From: Betaproteobacteria bacterium
GTDB lineage: Bacteria > Pseudomonadota > Gammaproteobacteria > Burkholderiales > SG8-41
Direction: 5' to 3'
Assembly (NCBI GenBank): GCA_025353085.1
Contig: JANXRI010000475.1
Span: 1 to 24,313 of the forward strand
Length of the DNA stretch: 24,313 nucleotides
Part shown: one piece after another, positions 1 through 6,412 of the stretch
How positions within the stretch are numbered: position 1 is the first letter of the stretch
Layout of the letters: each line of letters opens with the position of its first letter
The notes under the pieces: model-generated
The model's input: only the letters and a program-made list of their open reading frames with translations
Told to the model about the DNA's origin: nothing
Database searches by the model: none
Program-made: the position numbers and the translations under genes

Positions 1-24
1 GTTCACCGTGGCGAGGCTTTCGAG

Positions 25-1194
25 TTAAGCGCTTTCGTACAGGCGGGTCAGAACAAACTCGCGATGGCCAAGCGCTTCCGCTGCGGTGAGACGGCCGTTA
101 CAGGTGCGCAGCATGACTTCGATCAATTCGTCGCCGGTCTGATCGAGATTCTTCTCGCGCTGCAGAAGACCCGAACAATCGTGGTCGACGTGTTCCGACA
201 TCGTACGCACGGTGCGCGGATTCGCCGTCAGCTTGATAACGGGCAGGATCGGGTTACCGATCACATTGCCCTGCCCGGTCGGGAACAGATGGACGACGTA
301 GCCCGACGCCGCGCACAGCGTGACCATTTCGGCCGCGGCGGAGGACGAATCCATGAACCACAGGCCCGGTTTGGTCGGCATTTCGGCTTTGTCGAGGACA
401 CCGATTACCTTGCACTTCTTGCCGATTTTCTGGATATTGCCGAGTGCCTTTTCCTCGATCGTGGTGAGTCCGCCCGCGATATTGCCCTTGGTCGGTTGCG
501 AGTCCGAGAGATCGTCGACCTTGTTGCGCTCGATCACTTCCTGATAACGGTCGAACATCTTCATAAACTGTTCGCGCACCTGCGGCGTCGCACAGCGGTC
601 GGCGACGATTTTCTCACCGCCCGTAATCTCGGTGGTTTCGCCGAAACACATTGTGACGCCGAGCGGCTCCAACTTGTCGAAGGCGTTGCCCACGGTCGGA
701 TTTGAGCCGCAGCCGGAAGTCGTGTCCGACTCGCCACACTTGGTCGACACCCACAAGTCGCTGATTGGGCATTCGACGCGCTGCAGTTCGGACGCCCATT
801 GCACATATTCCTTGGCGACTTTGGACGCGCGAAAAATAGTGTCGTGATCCCCGTGCAACTCAATGCCGAAACCCGTCACCGGTTTGCCGGTCCTGGCGAT
901 GCCGTCCACCACGCGCTTGGCCCATTGTTCCTCGATGCAGATCACTACCACTGCCGCGACGTTCGGGTTGGCGCCCGCGCCGATTATCGTGCGGAAATGC
1001 AGGTCAAGGTCGGCCCCGAATTGCAGCCGGCCGTAAGGATGCGGGATCGCGATGGCGCCTTTGATGTTGTTGGCGACTGCTTCCGCCGCCGCGTTCGACA
1101 GATCGTCGACCGGCAGAATAAGAACGTGATTGCGCACGCCGACGCGGCCGTTTTCGCGGCGGTAACCCTGGAAAGTCGTTTTGCTTGAAATCAT
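25..1194 (-). CDS. UxaA-family lyase large subunit (SuyB-like / altronate-galactarate dehydratase C-terminal type)
   Basis: The 389-residue product is the large catalytic half of the altronate/galactarate dehydratase (UxaA/GarD) superfamily. Visible are the GYRRENGRVGVRNH start, the Cys-rich STKCGESDTTSGCGSNP core and the late GQGNVIGNPILPVIK stretch. The family holds metal-dependent lyases that remove water from sugar acids, and also sulfolactate sulfo-lyase SuyB. The reading frame could begin at 1284, but ATG at 1194 has a GGAG box just upstream and gives the family N-terminus. The small SAF subunit gene lies 28 bases upstream on the same strand, so the two form a split enzyme, as in SuyAB; classical UxaA is one chain. 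Size and division fit SuyA/SuyB best from memory, but the substrate cannot be read from sequence. It is probably cytoplasmic and controlled by the divergent GntR gene. Confidence 0.85.
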   Translation of the reverse strand: MISSKTTFQGYRRENGRVGVRNHVLILPVDDLSNAAAEAVANNIKGAIAIPHPYGRLQFGADLDLHFRTIIGAGANPNVAAVVVICIEEQWAKRVVDGIARTGKPVTGFGIELHGDHDTIFRASKVAKEYVQWASELQRVECPISDLWVSTKCGESDTTSGCGSNPTVGNAFDKLEPLGVTMCFGETTEITGGEKIVADRCATPQVREQFMKMFDRYQEVIERNKVDDLSDSQPTKGNIAGGLTTIEEKALGNIQKIGKKCKVIGVLDKAEMPTKPGLWFMDSSSAAAEMVTLCAASGYVVHLFPTGQGNVIGNPILPVIKLTANPRTVRTMSEHVDHDCSGLLQREKNLDQTGDELIEVMLRTCNGRLTAAEALGHREFVLTRLYESA

Positions 1195-1222
1195 GCTCGC
1201 TCCAAAATTGGTCTCGCGCGGC

Positions 1223-1504
1223 CTACCAGCGCTTGGTTTTGATGTTGTGAACGTGCGCGTGCGCGCCCGCCTTGATGTCGGCAACGGCCTTGCCGATGTC
1301 GTGACCGTACTTGATGATAGTTTCGCCGTTTTTTACGTCTTTCAACGCAAGCTTGTGGCCGATCGGAATATCCTGCTGCGCCTTCAACGCAATGGTGCGG
1401 TCCTCATCCATGATCCAGCCGGTCAAATCCTGACCGGCCTTCACGCCTTCGACCACGACCACCGCGACGGTGTCTTTCGGATCGTGCAATACAAAGTGAA
1501 TCAT
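1223..1504 (-). CDS. UxaA-family lyase small subunit, SAF domain (SuyA-like)
   Basis: This 93-residue protein is a single SAF domain equal to the N-terminal part of UxaA. The pattern ALKAQQDIPIGHKLAL, then IIKYGHDIGKA and the ending AHVHNIKTKRW are typical of the altronate-dehydratase N-terminal family and of the sulfolactate sulfo-lyase alpha subunit. SAF domains in this family help bind or close over the substrate beside the catalytic subunit. ATG at 1504 follows an AGGAG box at a good distance. It is the first gene of a two-gene operon with the large subunit. The promoter in front of it overlaps the putative GntR operator. The exact substrate (altronate, galactarate, sulfolactate or another hydroxy acid) is undecided. 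Confidence 0.83.
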   Translation of the reverse strand: MIHFVLHDPKDTVAVVVVEGVKAGQDLTGWIMDEDRTIALKAQQDIPIGHKLALKDVKNGETIIKYGHDIGKAVADIKAGAHAHVHNIKTKRW

Positions 1505-1576
1505 GCGAACTCCTGGTATCGGAAGAGTTGAAATCCCTGCGCGAGGGCAGTCATGGTAATTGTTATTGGCGGAGCG

Positions 1577-1606
1577 ATACTACACGCCGCATTAAATATG
1601 AGTCAA
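1577..1606 (-). promoter_or_regulatory. Predicted sigma-70 promoter of the split lyase operon
   Basis: On the minus strand TTGACT (1606-1601) is followed, after 18 bases, by TAGTAT (1582-1577). The -35 box lies inside the repeated GTCA/TGAC operator, so a bound repressor would block it. The leader to ATG 1504 would be about 65 bases. Predicted by eye. Confidence 0.5.
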
Positions 1607-1624
1607 CTATATGACCTATATGAC
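1602..1624. promoter_or_regulatory. Putative GntR operator: inverted plus tandem repeat between divergent promoters
   Basis: The 9-base unit CTATATGAC occurs twice in tandem (1607-1615 and 1616-1624). The first copy also forms an inverted repeat, GTCA-actata-TGAC (1602-1615). HutC-type GntR repressors bind short AT-rich two-fold sites of this kind, and the position over both -35 boxes fits shared repression and autoregulation. The link to this GntR is inferred. Confidence 0.5.
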
Positions 1625-1647
1625 GCGCGATGAACGAATGCTAAAAT
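1620..1647 (+). promoter_or_regulatory. Predicted gntR promoter, leaderless start
   Basis: ATGACG (1620-1625) and TAAAAT (1642-1647) are 16 bases apart. The -10 box ends 7 bases before the ATG at 1655, so transcription should begin at or within a base or two of the start codon. No Shine-Dalgarno sequence is present, which agrees with a leaderless message. Confidence 0.45.
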
Positions 1648-1654
1648 TCGCGCA

Positions 1655-2443
1655 ATGATTTCCACTGTTATAGCCCGCTCATCGAAGCCGGTGCGCGCAC
1701 TGGCGGGCGGCGGGCCGGCGTCGCAACCGCTCTACAAGGAAGTAAAAAGCCGCATCACGAAGAGCCTGATTGCCGGTGAATGGAAGCCCGGCGCCGCGAT
1801 TCCGAGCGAATCCCGGCTGGCGACGCAGTTCCATGTATCGGTCGGCACTATCCGCAAAGCCATCGACGAGCTGGTCGCCGAAAAAATCGTGATCCGCCAG
1901 CAGGGCCGCGGTACCTTCGTGACTATTCATACCGAGGATCGCCAGTTCTACTATTTCTTTCACATCGTCAGTAAAGATGGCGGCAAGGAGCCGCCGACGC
2001 ACGAGCTGCTGTCGCTGCAAACCGCCAAGGCAGACGCCGACACTGCCGCGCAACTCGGCTTAAAGCCGGGCGAGCGCGTGCACCGCGTGCACAACGTGTT
2101 GAAGCTCGCTCGCGAGCCCGTGATCTTCGACGAATTGCGCGTCGCCGCTGCACGCTTTCCCGATCTAAACGCCGATAACCTTGGCGCACGCGAAGGCACT
2201 ATCTACGGGCTGTATCAGGCACGCTATGGCATCAACGTGGTGCGCATCAGCGAACGCCTGTCGGCAGCGGTGCCGCCTGCGCGTGTCGCGCGTGTGCTCG
2301 GTGTAAGTGCAACAAGCCCGGTGCTCGTGATCAAGCGCGTCGCTTACACGTATCACGATGAGCCGGTCGAACTGCGCACGAGCTGGGTCAACACGCAATA
2401 CCACGAGTACTCAAGCGACCTCTGGAAAAGCGACCCGCGCTGA
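1655..2443 (+). CDS. GntR-family (HutC/UTRA) transcriptional regulator
   Basis: The 262-residue protein has a winged-helix GntR domain at about residues 27-95, with the signatures GAAIPSESRLA, VSVGTIRKAIDEL and QQGRGTFV. A UTRA ligand-binding domain of the HutC type follows (about 110-255; for example RVHNVLKLAREPVIFDE near its start). About 26 residues precede the HTH. Such regulators usually repress neighbouring catabolic genes until a sugar acid or related metabolite binds the UTRA domain. It is divergent from the lyase genes with a repeated operator-like site between, so it is very likely their local repressor and its own. It converges on the next gene, with 27 bases between the stops. 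The ATG at 1655 has no ribosome-binding site and a -10 box just before it. The ligand is unknown. Confidence 0.9.
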   Translation: MISTVIARSSKPVRALAGGGPASQPLYKEVKSRITKSLIAGEWKPGAAIPSESRLATQFHVSVGTIRKAIDELVAEKIVIRQQGRGTFVTIHTEDRQFYYFFHIVSKDGGKEPPTHELLSLQTAKADADTAAQLGLKPGERVHRVHNVLKLAREPVIFDELRVAAARFPDLNADNLGAREGTIYGLYQARYGINVVRISERLSAAVPPARVARVLGVSATSPVLVIKRVAYTYHDEPVELRTSWVNTQYHEYSSDLWKSDPR

Positions 2444-2470
2444 GGCGCGCGCGGCTGAGAATGTACGGGG

Positions 2471-4159
2471 CTATAGTTTCAATATCTCGCGGCGAATCAG
2501 TTCGAGCCTCTCCGCATCCTTCACGTTTTTTCGCAGCCACTCGAACTGGGCGCGCGCATCGTCTTTCAAGCCCGCGCGACCAAGATTGGAAGCAGCGGCG
2601 ATACGCGCATTGACGGCAAACGGGTCGGCCGCTTTGGCGTCGACAAGCAGTGCCGCCTCCAGAAAAAAATCCGCCGCGTTCTGAAAGTCATTGGAGCTTT
2701 CGGCAACGCGACCGAGCGCAAATAAAATTTCACGGCGTTCTTTAGCAGTTGAGAGCGGCAGCAAGGCGCGGTACAACTCATCCGCGGTCTTGAAAAATCC
2801 GGTGTCCTGCAGCTCCTGCACCGTTGCCACTGCGCGTTGCATGACATCCACCGGCAAGGTTTTTTTGCCGGCGATAAGCGCGCGCAGAACGTCGGCGCCG
2901 GGCTCAGCGAAGTTCGCCCGCACGAGTACCGCCGCAAGGCGCACGCGCCATTCATCAGCATCGAGCGTCGGCGGTGTCGGAAGGCCTTGCCAATACCGCG
3001 CCGCGGCGATCGGCCGACTGTTTTCAGCAGCCATCGCGCCTAACAGAAAGCGCGCGTACGGATCGATTTGCGTAACCGGAAAACGCGCAGGGTCATCGAA
3101 GAGACGCGTCGCGGTCAACGGGAGCTTGGCATTTTGGAGCGAATATGCGAGTTGCAACTGAGCGCTCTGCCGCGTCGCGCGCACTTTGCTTTGCTGCGCG
3201 AGGTAAGCGAACAGCGCGCGACCGGCCACCGGGCTCGTGGTGCTGCGGCGCGCGGCATTATCGGCCCACGCCGCATCGTCGCCAACCAGCAAGCCGTTTT
3301 GATTGGCGGCCTCCTGCGCCGCCACTGCATAAGACTTCCACAATTCCGCGGCGATCGACGTGATGCGTTCCGTCGGCTTGTCACCGGCCAACTGCAATAA
3401 ATTTTCCAGCGCTTCGACTTGCAATAAGCGATCTTTCTGCACGGCGGCCGCATGCCGGAGCACAAGCCAATAGGCAGGGTTGTGGGTTTTCGCAAGTGCG
3501 GCGCGTGCCTGCGCGATCACCACGTCGGGTGCAATGAGATTGCTCTTAAACCGCAGCAGCAGTTTCAGCGGGCTCGCCTCGTCAAGCTGCGAAAACCAGT
3601 TGACCGCCTCTTTCTCCATACCAACGGCGAGAAGCGCATCGACAAAGCGCGTCACCGTGTCGCGATCGACCGGTTTGTAATCCTGCTGGTAGCGCAGCAT
3701 CAGCGCATAGGCGTCCTGCGCCTTGTCTTCAGCCAGGTAGGTTTCGATCACAAGCAGGCGCGCCTGGCGCATTTCGTCCACCGGCAACTCATGACGCCAC
3801 AGCAAGCGGGCGAGAAAATCCCGCGCCGTGACGCCTTCACCGTTCATGAGTGCTGCGCGCGCGCCTTGCAAGACGCAAGTGCGCACAACCTTGTCTGGAG
3901 CGGCAGGCGGCAGGGCGGCGACGCGCTTGGTAAGTTCCTGATGACGCGCGAGTCGCGCCAATAAAATACACCGAAGTTGCTCCCAGTCTGCCCAGCGCGC
4001 GGCGGTCGGGCTGGCGGGCTGCATCTGCTCGACGCGGGCGAGCGCTAGCTGAGGGGCGCTGGTGTCGGCGAAGCGTTGCGCGATCTCGAACGCGTCAGGC
4101 CCGCTTTGGGCGTGTACCGCGCACGACAACAGCATAATTAGCAAAGCGACGAAGCGCAT
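2471..4159 (-). CDS. Exported helical-repeat (TPR-like) protein of unknown function
   Basis: The 562-residue product starts with a signal peptide (MRFVALLIMLLSCAVHAQ, probable cleavage after AHA or AQ) and then consists almost wholly of alanine- and leucine-rich helical pairs resembling tetratricopeptide repeats. The repeat feel is clearest near the C-terminus (ELYRALLPLS, EILFALGRVAESSNDFQNAADFFLEA). No catalytic motif was seen. It is probably a periplasmic or outer-membrane-associated scaffold. A longer frame starts at 4207, but ATG 4159 begins the signal peptide. A -10 box (TACAAT) ends 6 bases before that ATG, suggesting a leaderless message. It lies downstream of the rplS terminator on the same strand, so it is a separate unit. 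I do not recognise a named family. Confidence 0.8.
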   Translation of the reverse strand: MRFVALLIMLLSCAVHAQSGPDAFEIAQRFADTSAPQLALARVEQMQPASPTAARWADWEQLRCILLARLARHQELTKRVAALPPAAPDKVVRTCVLQGARAALMNGEGVTARDFLARLLWRHELPVDEMRQARLLVIETYLAEDKAQDAYALMLRYQQDYKPVDRDTVTRFVDALLAVGMEKEAVNWFSQLDEASPLKLLLRFKSNLIAPDVVIAQARAALAKTHNPAYWLVLRHAAAVQKDRLLQVEALENLLQLAGDKPTERITSIAAELWKSYAVAAQEAANQNGLLVGDDAAWADNAARRSTTSPVAGRALFAYLAQQSKVRATRQSAQLQLAYSLQNAKLPLTATRLFDDPARFPVTQIDPYARFLLGAMAAENSRPIAAARYWQGLPTPPTLDADEWRVRLAAVLVRANFAEPGADVLRALIAGKKTLPVDVMQRAVATVQELQDTGFFKTADELYRALLPLSTAKERREILFALGRVAESSNDFQNAADFFLEAALLVDAKAADPFAVNARIAAASNLGRAGLKDDARAQFEWLRKNVKDAERLELIRREILKL

Positions 4160-4165
4160 ATCGCT

Positions 4166-4171
4166 ATTGTA
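4166..4171 (-). promoter_or_regulatory. -10 box (TACAAT) of the helical-repeat gene; predicted leaderless
   Basis: TACAAT on the minus strand is separated from ATG 4159 by only six bases (AGCGAT). No good -35 box is seen at 16-18 bases. The start of transcription should fall on or next to the start codon. Confidence 0.4.
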
Positions 4172-4208
4172 GGTCGATGTTTGCGGCAGCCCCAGCCACG
4201 CAGCCAAT

Positions 4209-4235
4209 AAAAAAGGCGGCTCACGCCGCCTTTTT
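4209..4235 (-). terminator. Rho-independent terminator after rplS (sequence is bidirectional)
   Basis: The perfect 6-bp stem GGCGGC/GCCGCC has a GTGA loop on the minus strand. It is flanked by six A and five T on the plus strand, so either direction reads as stem plus U-tract. It lies 27 bases beyond the rplS stop and ends the rpsP-rimM-trmD-rplS message. Confidence 0.9.
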
Positions 4236-4261
4236 CAAGCTTGCACCAAGTGGTTTTATGG

Positions 4262-4672
4262 CTAGGCTTCCGCTTTCGGTTTTTCCGCTTCGACCGGCGG
4301 CAACACCTCTTTGTCGCGGACTGCGAGACGTTCCTTGATGCGCGCCGCTTTGCCCGACAGTCCGCGCAGGTAATAAAGTTTCGCGCGGCTGACGTCGCCC
4401 TTGCGTTTGACTTCAATCGATGCGATCAACGGTGAATACAGCTGGAACGTGCGCTCGACGCCTTCGCCGGATGAAATTTTGCGCACGATGAACGCCGAGT
4501 TGAGGCCGCGGCTTTTGCGCGCGATGACCACGCCTTCATAGGCCTGGATGCGCTTGCGGTCGCCTTCGACCACATTGACGTTCACGACAACGGTGTCGCC
4601 AGCTTTGAAGTCAGGAATTTTTTTTCCGAGACGGGTAATTTCTTCGCTTTCGAGCTTTTGTATAAGATCCAT
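4262..4672 (-). CDS. rplS: 50S ribosomal protein L19
   Basis: The 136-residue protein matches bacterial L19 throughout: MDLIQKLESEE start, PDFKAGDTVVVNV, IQAYEGVVIARKSRG, VERTFQLYSPLI and AKLYYLRGLSGKAARIKE. L19 sits at the 30S-50S interface. An upstream in-frame ATG at 4678 overlaps the trmD stop as ATGA. However, the GGAG box (4680-4683) is only one base from it and seven bases from ATG 4672, and the family N-terminus fits 4672, so 4672 is preferred. There is a short acidic/basic C-terminal tail (PPVEAEKPKAEA). It is the last gene of its operon and is followed by a strong terminator. Confidence 0.97.
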   Translation of the reverse strand: MDLIQKLESEEITRLGKKIPDFKAGDTVVVNVNVVEGDRKRIQAYEGVVIARKSRGLNSAFIVRKISSGEGVERTFQLYSPLIASIEVKRKGDVSRAKLYYLRGLSGKAARIKERLAVRDKEVLPPVEAEKPKAEA

Positions 4673-4674
4673 CG

Positions 4675-5430
4675 TCATGCTCCACTGAGTTCCTGCTTGA
4701 ATTCTTCGAGCAATCTGCGCTCGTCTTCAGACAACACCCGCTTCGCCAGCAAATCCGGCCGACGCTGCCACGTTCTGCCCAACGCCTGCTTTAACCGCCA
4801 CCGGCTGATATCGGCATGATTGCCCGACAACAACACCGGCGGCACCTTCTGTCCCTCGTATGCCTCCGGCCGCGTGTAATGCGGGCAATCGAGCAATCCA
4901 TTCACAAACGAATCCTGGGTCGCCGATTCGGCGTCTCCCAGCACTCCCGGCAACTGGCGCACGATGCAATCGATCAGCACCATCGCCGCCAGTTCGCCCC
5001 CCGACAGCACATAATCTCCGATTGAGATTTGGTCGTCGATTTCGCGCATCACGCGTTCGTCGACGCCCTCATATCGCCCTGCCAACAAAACCAGTCCCTG
5101 CTGACCTGCCAAATCCATTACCAATTCATGACTCAGCGACCGCCCCTGCGGGGTCAGGTGAATCGCGCGCGGTTTCGGCACGCCCGCGCTTTTTTGCCGC
5201 TGCCTTGCTGCTGCCATTGCGCGGCCGAGCGGCTTGGCCATCATCACCATTCCCGGGCCGCCGCCGTACGGCCTGTCATCGACCGTGCGATACGCATTCT
5301 GCGCAAAATCGCGCGGATTCCATGCGACGAGCTGATAAATACCTTTGTCGCGCGCCCGTCCGATTACACCGGCTTCCGCCACGGCATCGAACATGGCCGG
5401 AAAAATCGTCACCACATCAAACTGAAGCAT
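4675..5430 (-). CDS. trmD: tRNA (guanine-N1)-methyltransferase
   Basis: The 251-residue enzyme methylates G37 of tRNAs with a G at position 36, using S-adenosylmethionine, and so prevents frameshifting. Visible are the N-terminal FDVVTIFP, DDRPYGGGPGMVM (about 51-63), the SPOUT-knot cofactor loops LLAGRYEGVDERV (115-127) and ISIGDYVLSGGELAAM (135-150), and the presumed catalytic Asp173 in TQDSF. A TTG one codon earlier is possible, but ATG 5430 has a GGGA box and the family N-terminus. Its ATG overlaps the TGA of rimM, and its stop reaches the rplS start region, so translation is coupled. Confidence 0.97.
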   Translation of the reverse strand: MLQFDVVTIFPAMFDAVAEAGVIGRARDKGIYQLVAWNPRDFAQNAYRTVDDRPYGGGPGMVMMAKPLGRAMAAARQRQKSAGVPKPRAIHLTPQGRSLSHELVMDLAGQQGLVLLAGRYEGVDERVMREIDDQISIGDYVLSGGELAAMVLIDCIVRQLPGVLGDAESATQDSFVNGLLDCPHYTRPEAYEGQKVPPVLLSGNHADISRWRLKQALGRTWQRRPDLLAKRVLSEDERRLLEEFKQELSGA

Positions 5431-5966
5431 CAATAATCCCTGCCCCAGTCCACTGCAATCAAACCAGCCGCGATATCCACTTTCAGAATCGCATCGGCGA
5501 TGAACGGTATCAGTATTTCACGCGAATCTTCGCGCCTAATACCATCACCATCGCCGGGCTTTTCATCGCTACCGTCTGCAACCACCAGCACGTCGTTCGC
5601 GCCGGTCTCCAAAATACGGACGACGCGGCCGAACTCGTGCTGCTCTTTATTCACAACCCGCAGGCCGATCAAATCGGCCCAGTAAAACTCGCCACTTTCG
5701 GCGTCCGGCAGTTGCGCGCGCGGCACCCCGATATCCGAACCTCTAAGCGCTGCGGCAGCTTCGCGGTTCTCGATGCCGGCGAATTGCGCCACCAGCGTAT
5801 TGCCCTGAACCTTGGCTTCAACCACCTGCATTTCGCGCCACTCGCCCTCGCGCCGCAACCACCACACCCGGTAATTGCACAGACTATCCGGATACTCCGA
5901 GAGTGTATAAACCTTGAACCAGCCCTTGACTCCAAACGGAGCGGTTACCCGCCCCATTACTACCAT
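5430..5966 (-). CDS. rimM: Ribosome maturation factor RimM
   Basis: This 178-residue protein assists 16S rRNA processing and assembly of the 30S head, and binds S19. It has the RimM N-terminal barrel (GRVTAPFGVKGWFKV, then AALRGSDIGVPRAQLP) and the C-terminal PRC barrel (FYWADLIGLRVVN, RILETGANDVLVV, ILIPFIADAILKVD). A hydrophilic Asp/Gly/Glu-rich loop around residue 135 is longer than in many homologues. It follows rpsP by four bases and overlaps trmD by one base. The ATG at 5966 lacks a clear ribosome-binding site, which fits coupling to rpsP. Confidence 0.95.
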   Translation of the reverse strand: MVVMGRVTAPFGVKGWFKVYTLSEYPDSLCNYRVWWLRREGEWREMQVVEAKVQGNTLVAQFAGIENREAAAALRGSDIGVPRAQLPDAESGEFYWADLIGLRVVNKEQHEFGRVVRILETGANDVLVVADGSDEKPGDGDGIRREDSREILIPFIADAILKVDIAAGLIAVDWGRDY

Positions 5967-5970
5967 GTGC

Positions 5971-6225
5971 TCAGGCAGCTAGCTTAGCGCCGAACTGTTT
6001 CACCAGACGGGCGGCGGTGTCGCTGATCTGCGCACCCTTGCTCTGCCAGTAGGTCAGGCGCTCGGCTTGGTAGCGAAACGTTTCCTGACCTGCAGGCGCT
6101 TTAGGATTGTAAAAGCCGATGCGTTCAATGAAGCGGCCATCGCGCGCGCGCTTCGAATCCGCAACGACCAGATTAAAAAACGGACGCTTTTTGGCGCCGC
6201 CCCGTGCCAGTCTTATAACGACCAT
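5971..6225 (-). CDS. rpsP: 30S ribosomal protein S16
   Basis: The 84-residue protein is S16: MVVIRLARGGAKKRPFFNLVVADSK is diagnostic at the N-terminus, followed by RDGRFIERIGFYNP and ERLTYWQSKGAQ. S16 is needed for assembly of the 30S 5' domain. It is the first gene of the rpsP-rimM-trmD-rplS operon, the order conserved across proteobacteria. A GGA element is weakly placed before the ATG, and a promoter is visible about 35-65 bases upstream. Confidence 0.97.
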   Translation of the reverse strand: MVVIRLARGGAKKRPFFNLVVADSKRARDGRFIERIGFYNPKAPAGQETFRYQAERLTYWQSKGAQISDTAARLVKQFGAKLAA

Positions 6226-6260
6226 GGTAAATCCGACCCTGAAAATGCGGAAAGGGCGTG

Positions 6261-6290
6261 ATTTTACGCTGATTTTTGACTTTAACGCAA
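6261..6290 (-). promoter_or_regulatory. Predicted promoter of the rpsP operon
   Basis: On the minus strand TTGCGT (6290-6285) and TAAAAT (6266-6261) are 18 bases apart. Transcription would start near 6254, giving a leader of about 30 bases before rpsP. The rest of the gap up to the ffh stop at 6413 shows no gene and no clear terminator for ffh. Confidence 0.5.
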
Positions 6291-6412
6291 GGTGGTGGGA
6301 ACGGAACCCAGCCGAATGCGGTGTTAGTTGAAATACGCGCGCGCTACGGCCTTCACGTGTTAATCGAACAAGTCGAAGTGCTCGCGGCCCGGCATCCCAC
6401 GCCGAAGCTGCT

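Noticed and set aside
1195..1284. Extending the lyase large subunit upstream to 1284
   Set aside because: The added 30 residues are Arg/Thr-rich and unlike the family, and would overlap the small subunit gene. ATG 1194 has a ribosome-binding site and the family N-terminus.
4160..4207. Longer start (4207) for the helical-repeat protein
   Set aside because: It would put 16 polar residues before a clear signal peptide and place the start inside the terminator region.
4860..5987. 375-residue plus-strand frame over trmD/rimM
   Set aside because: It lies antisense to two certain genes and reads as low-complexity Arg/Pro/His sequence.
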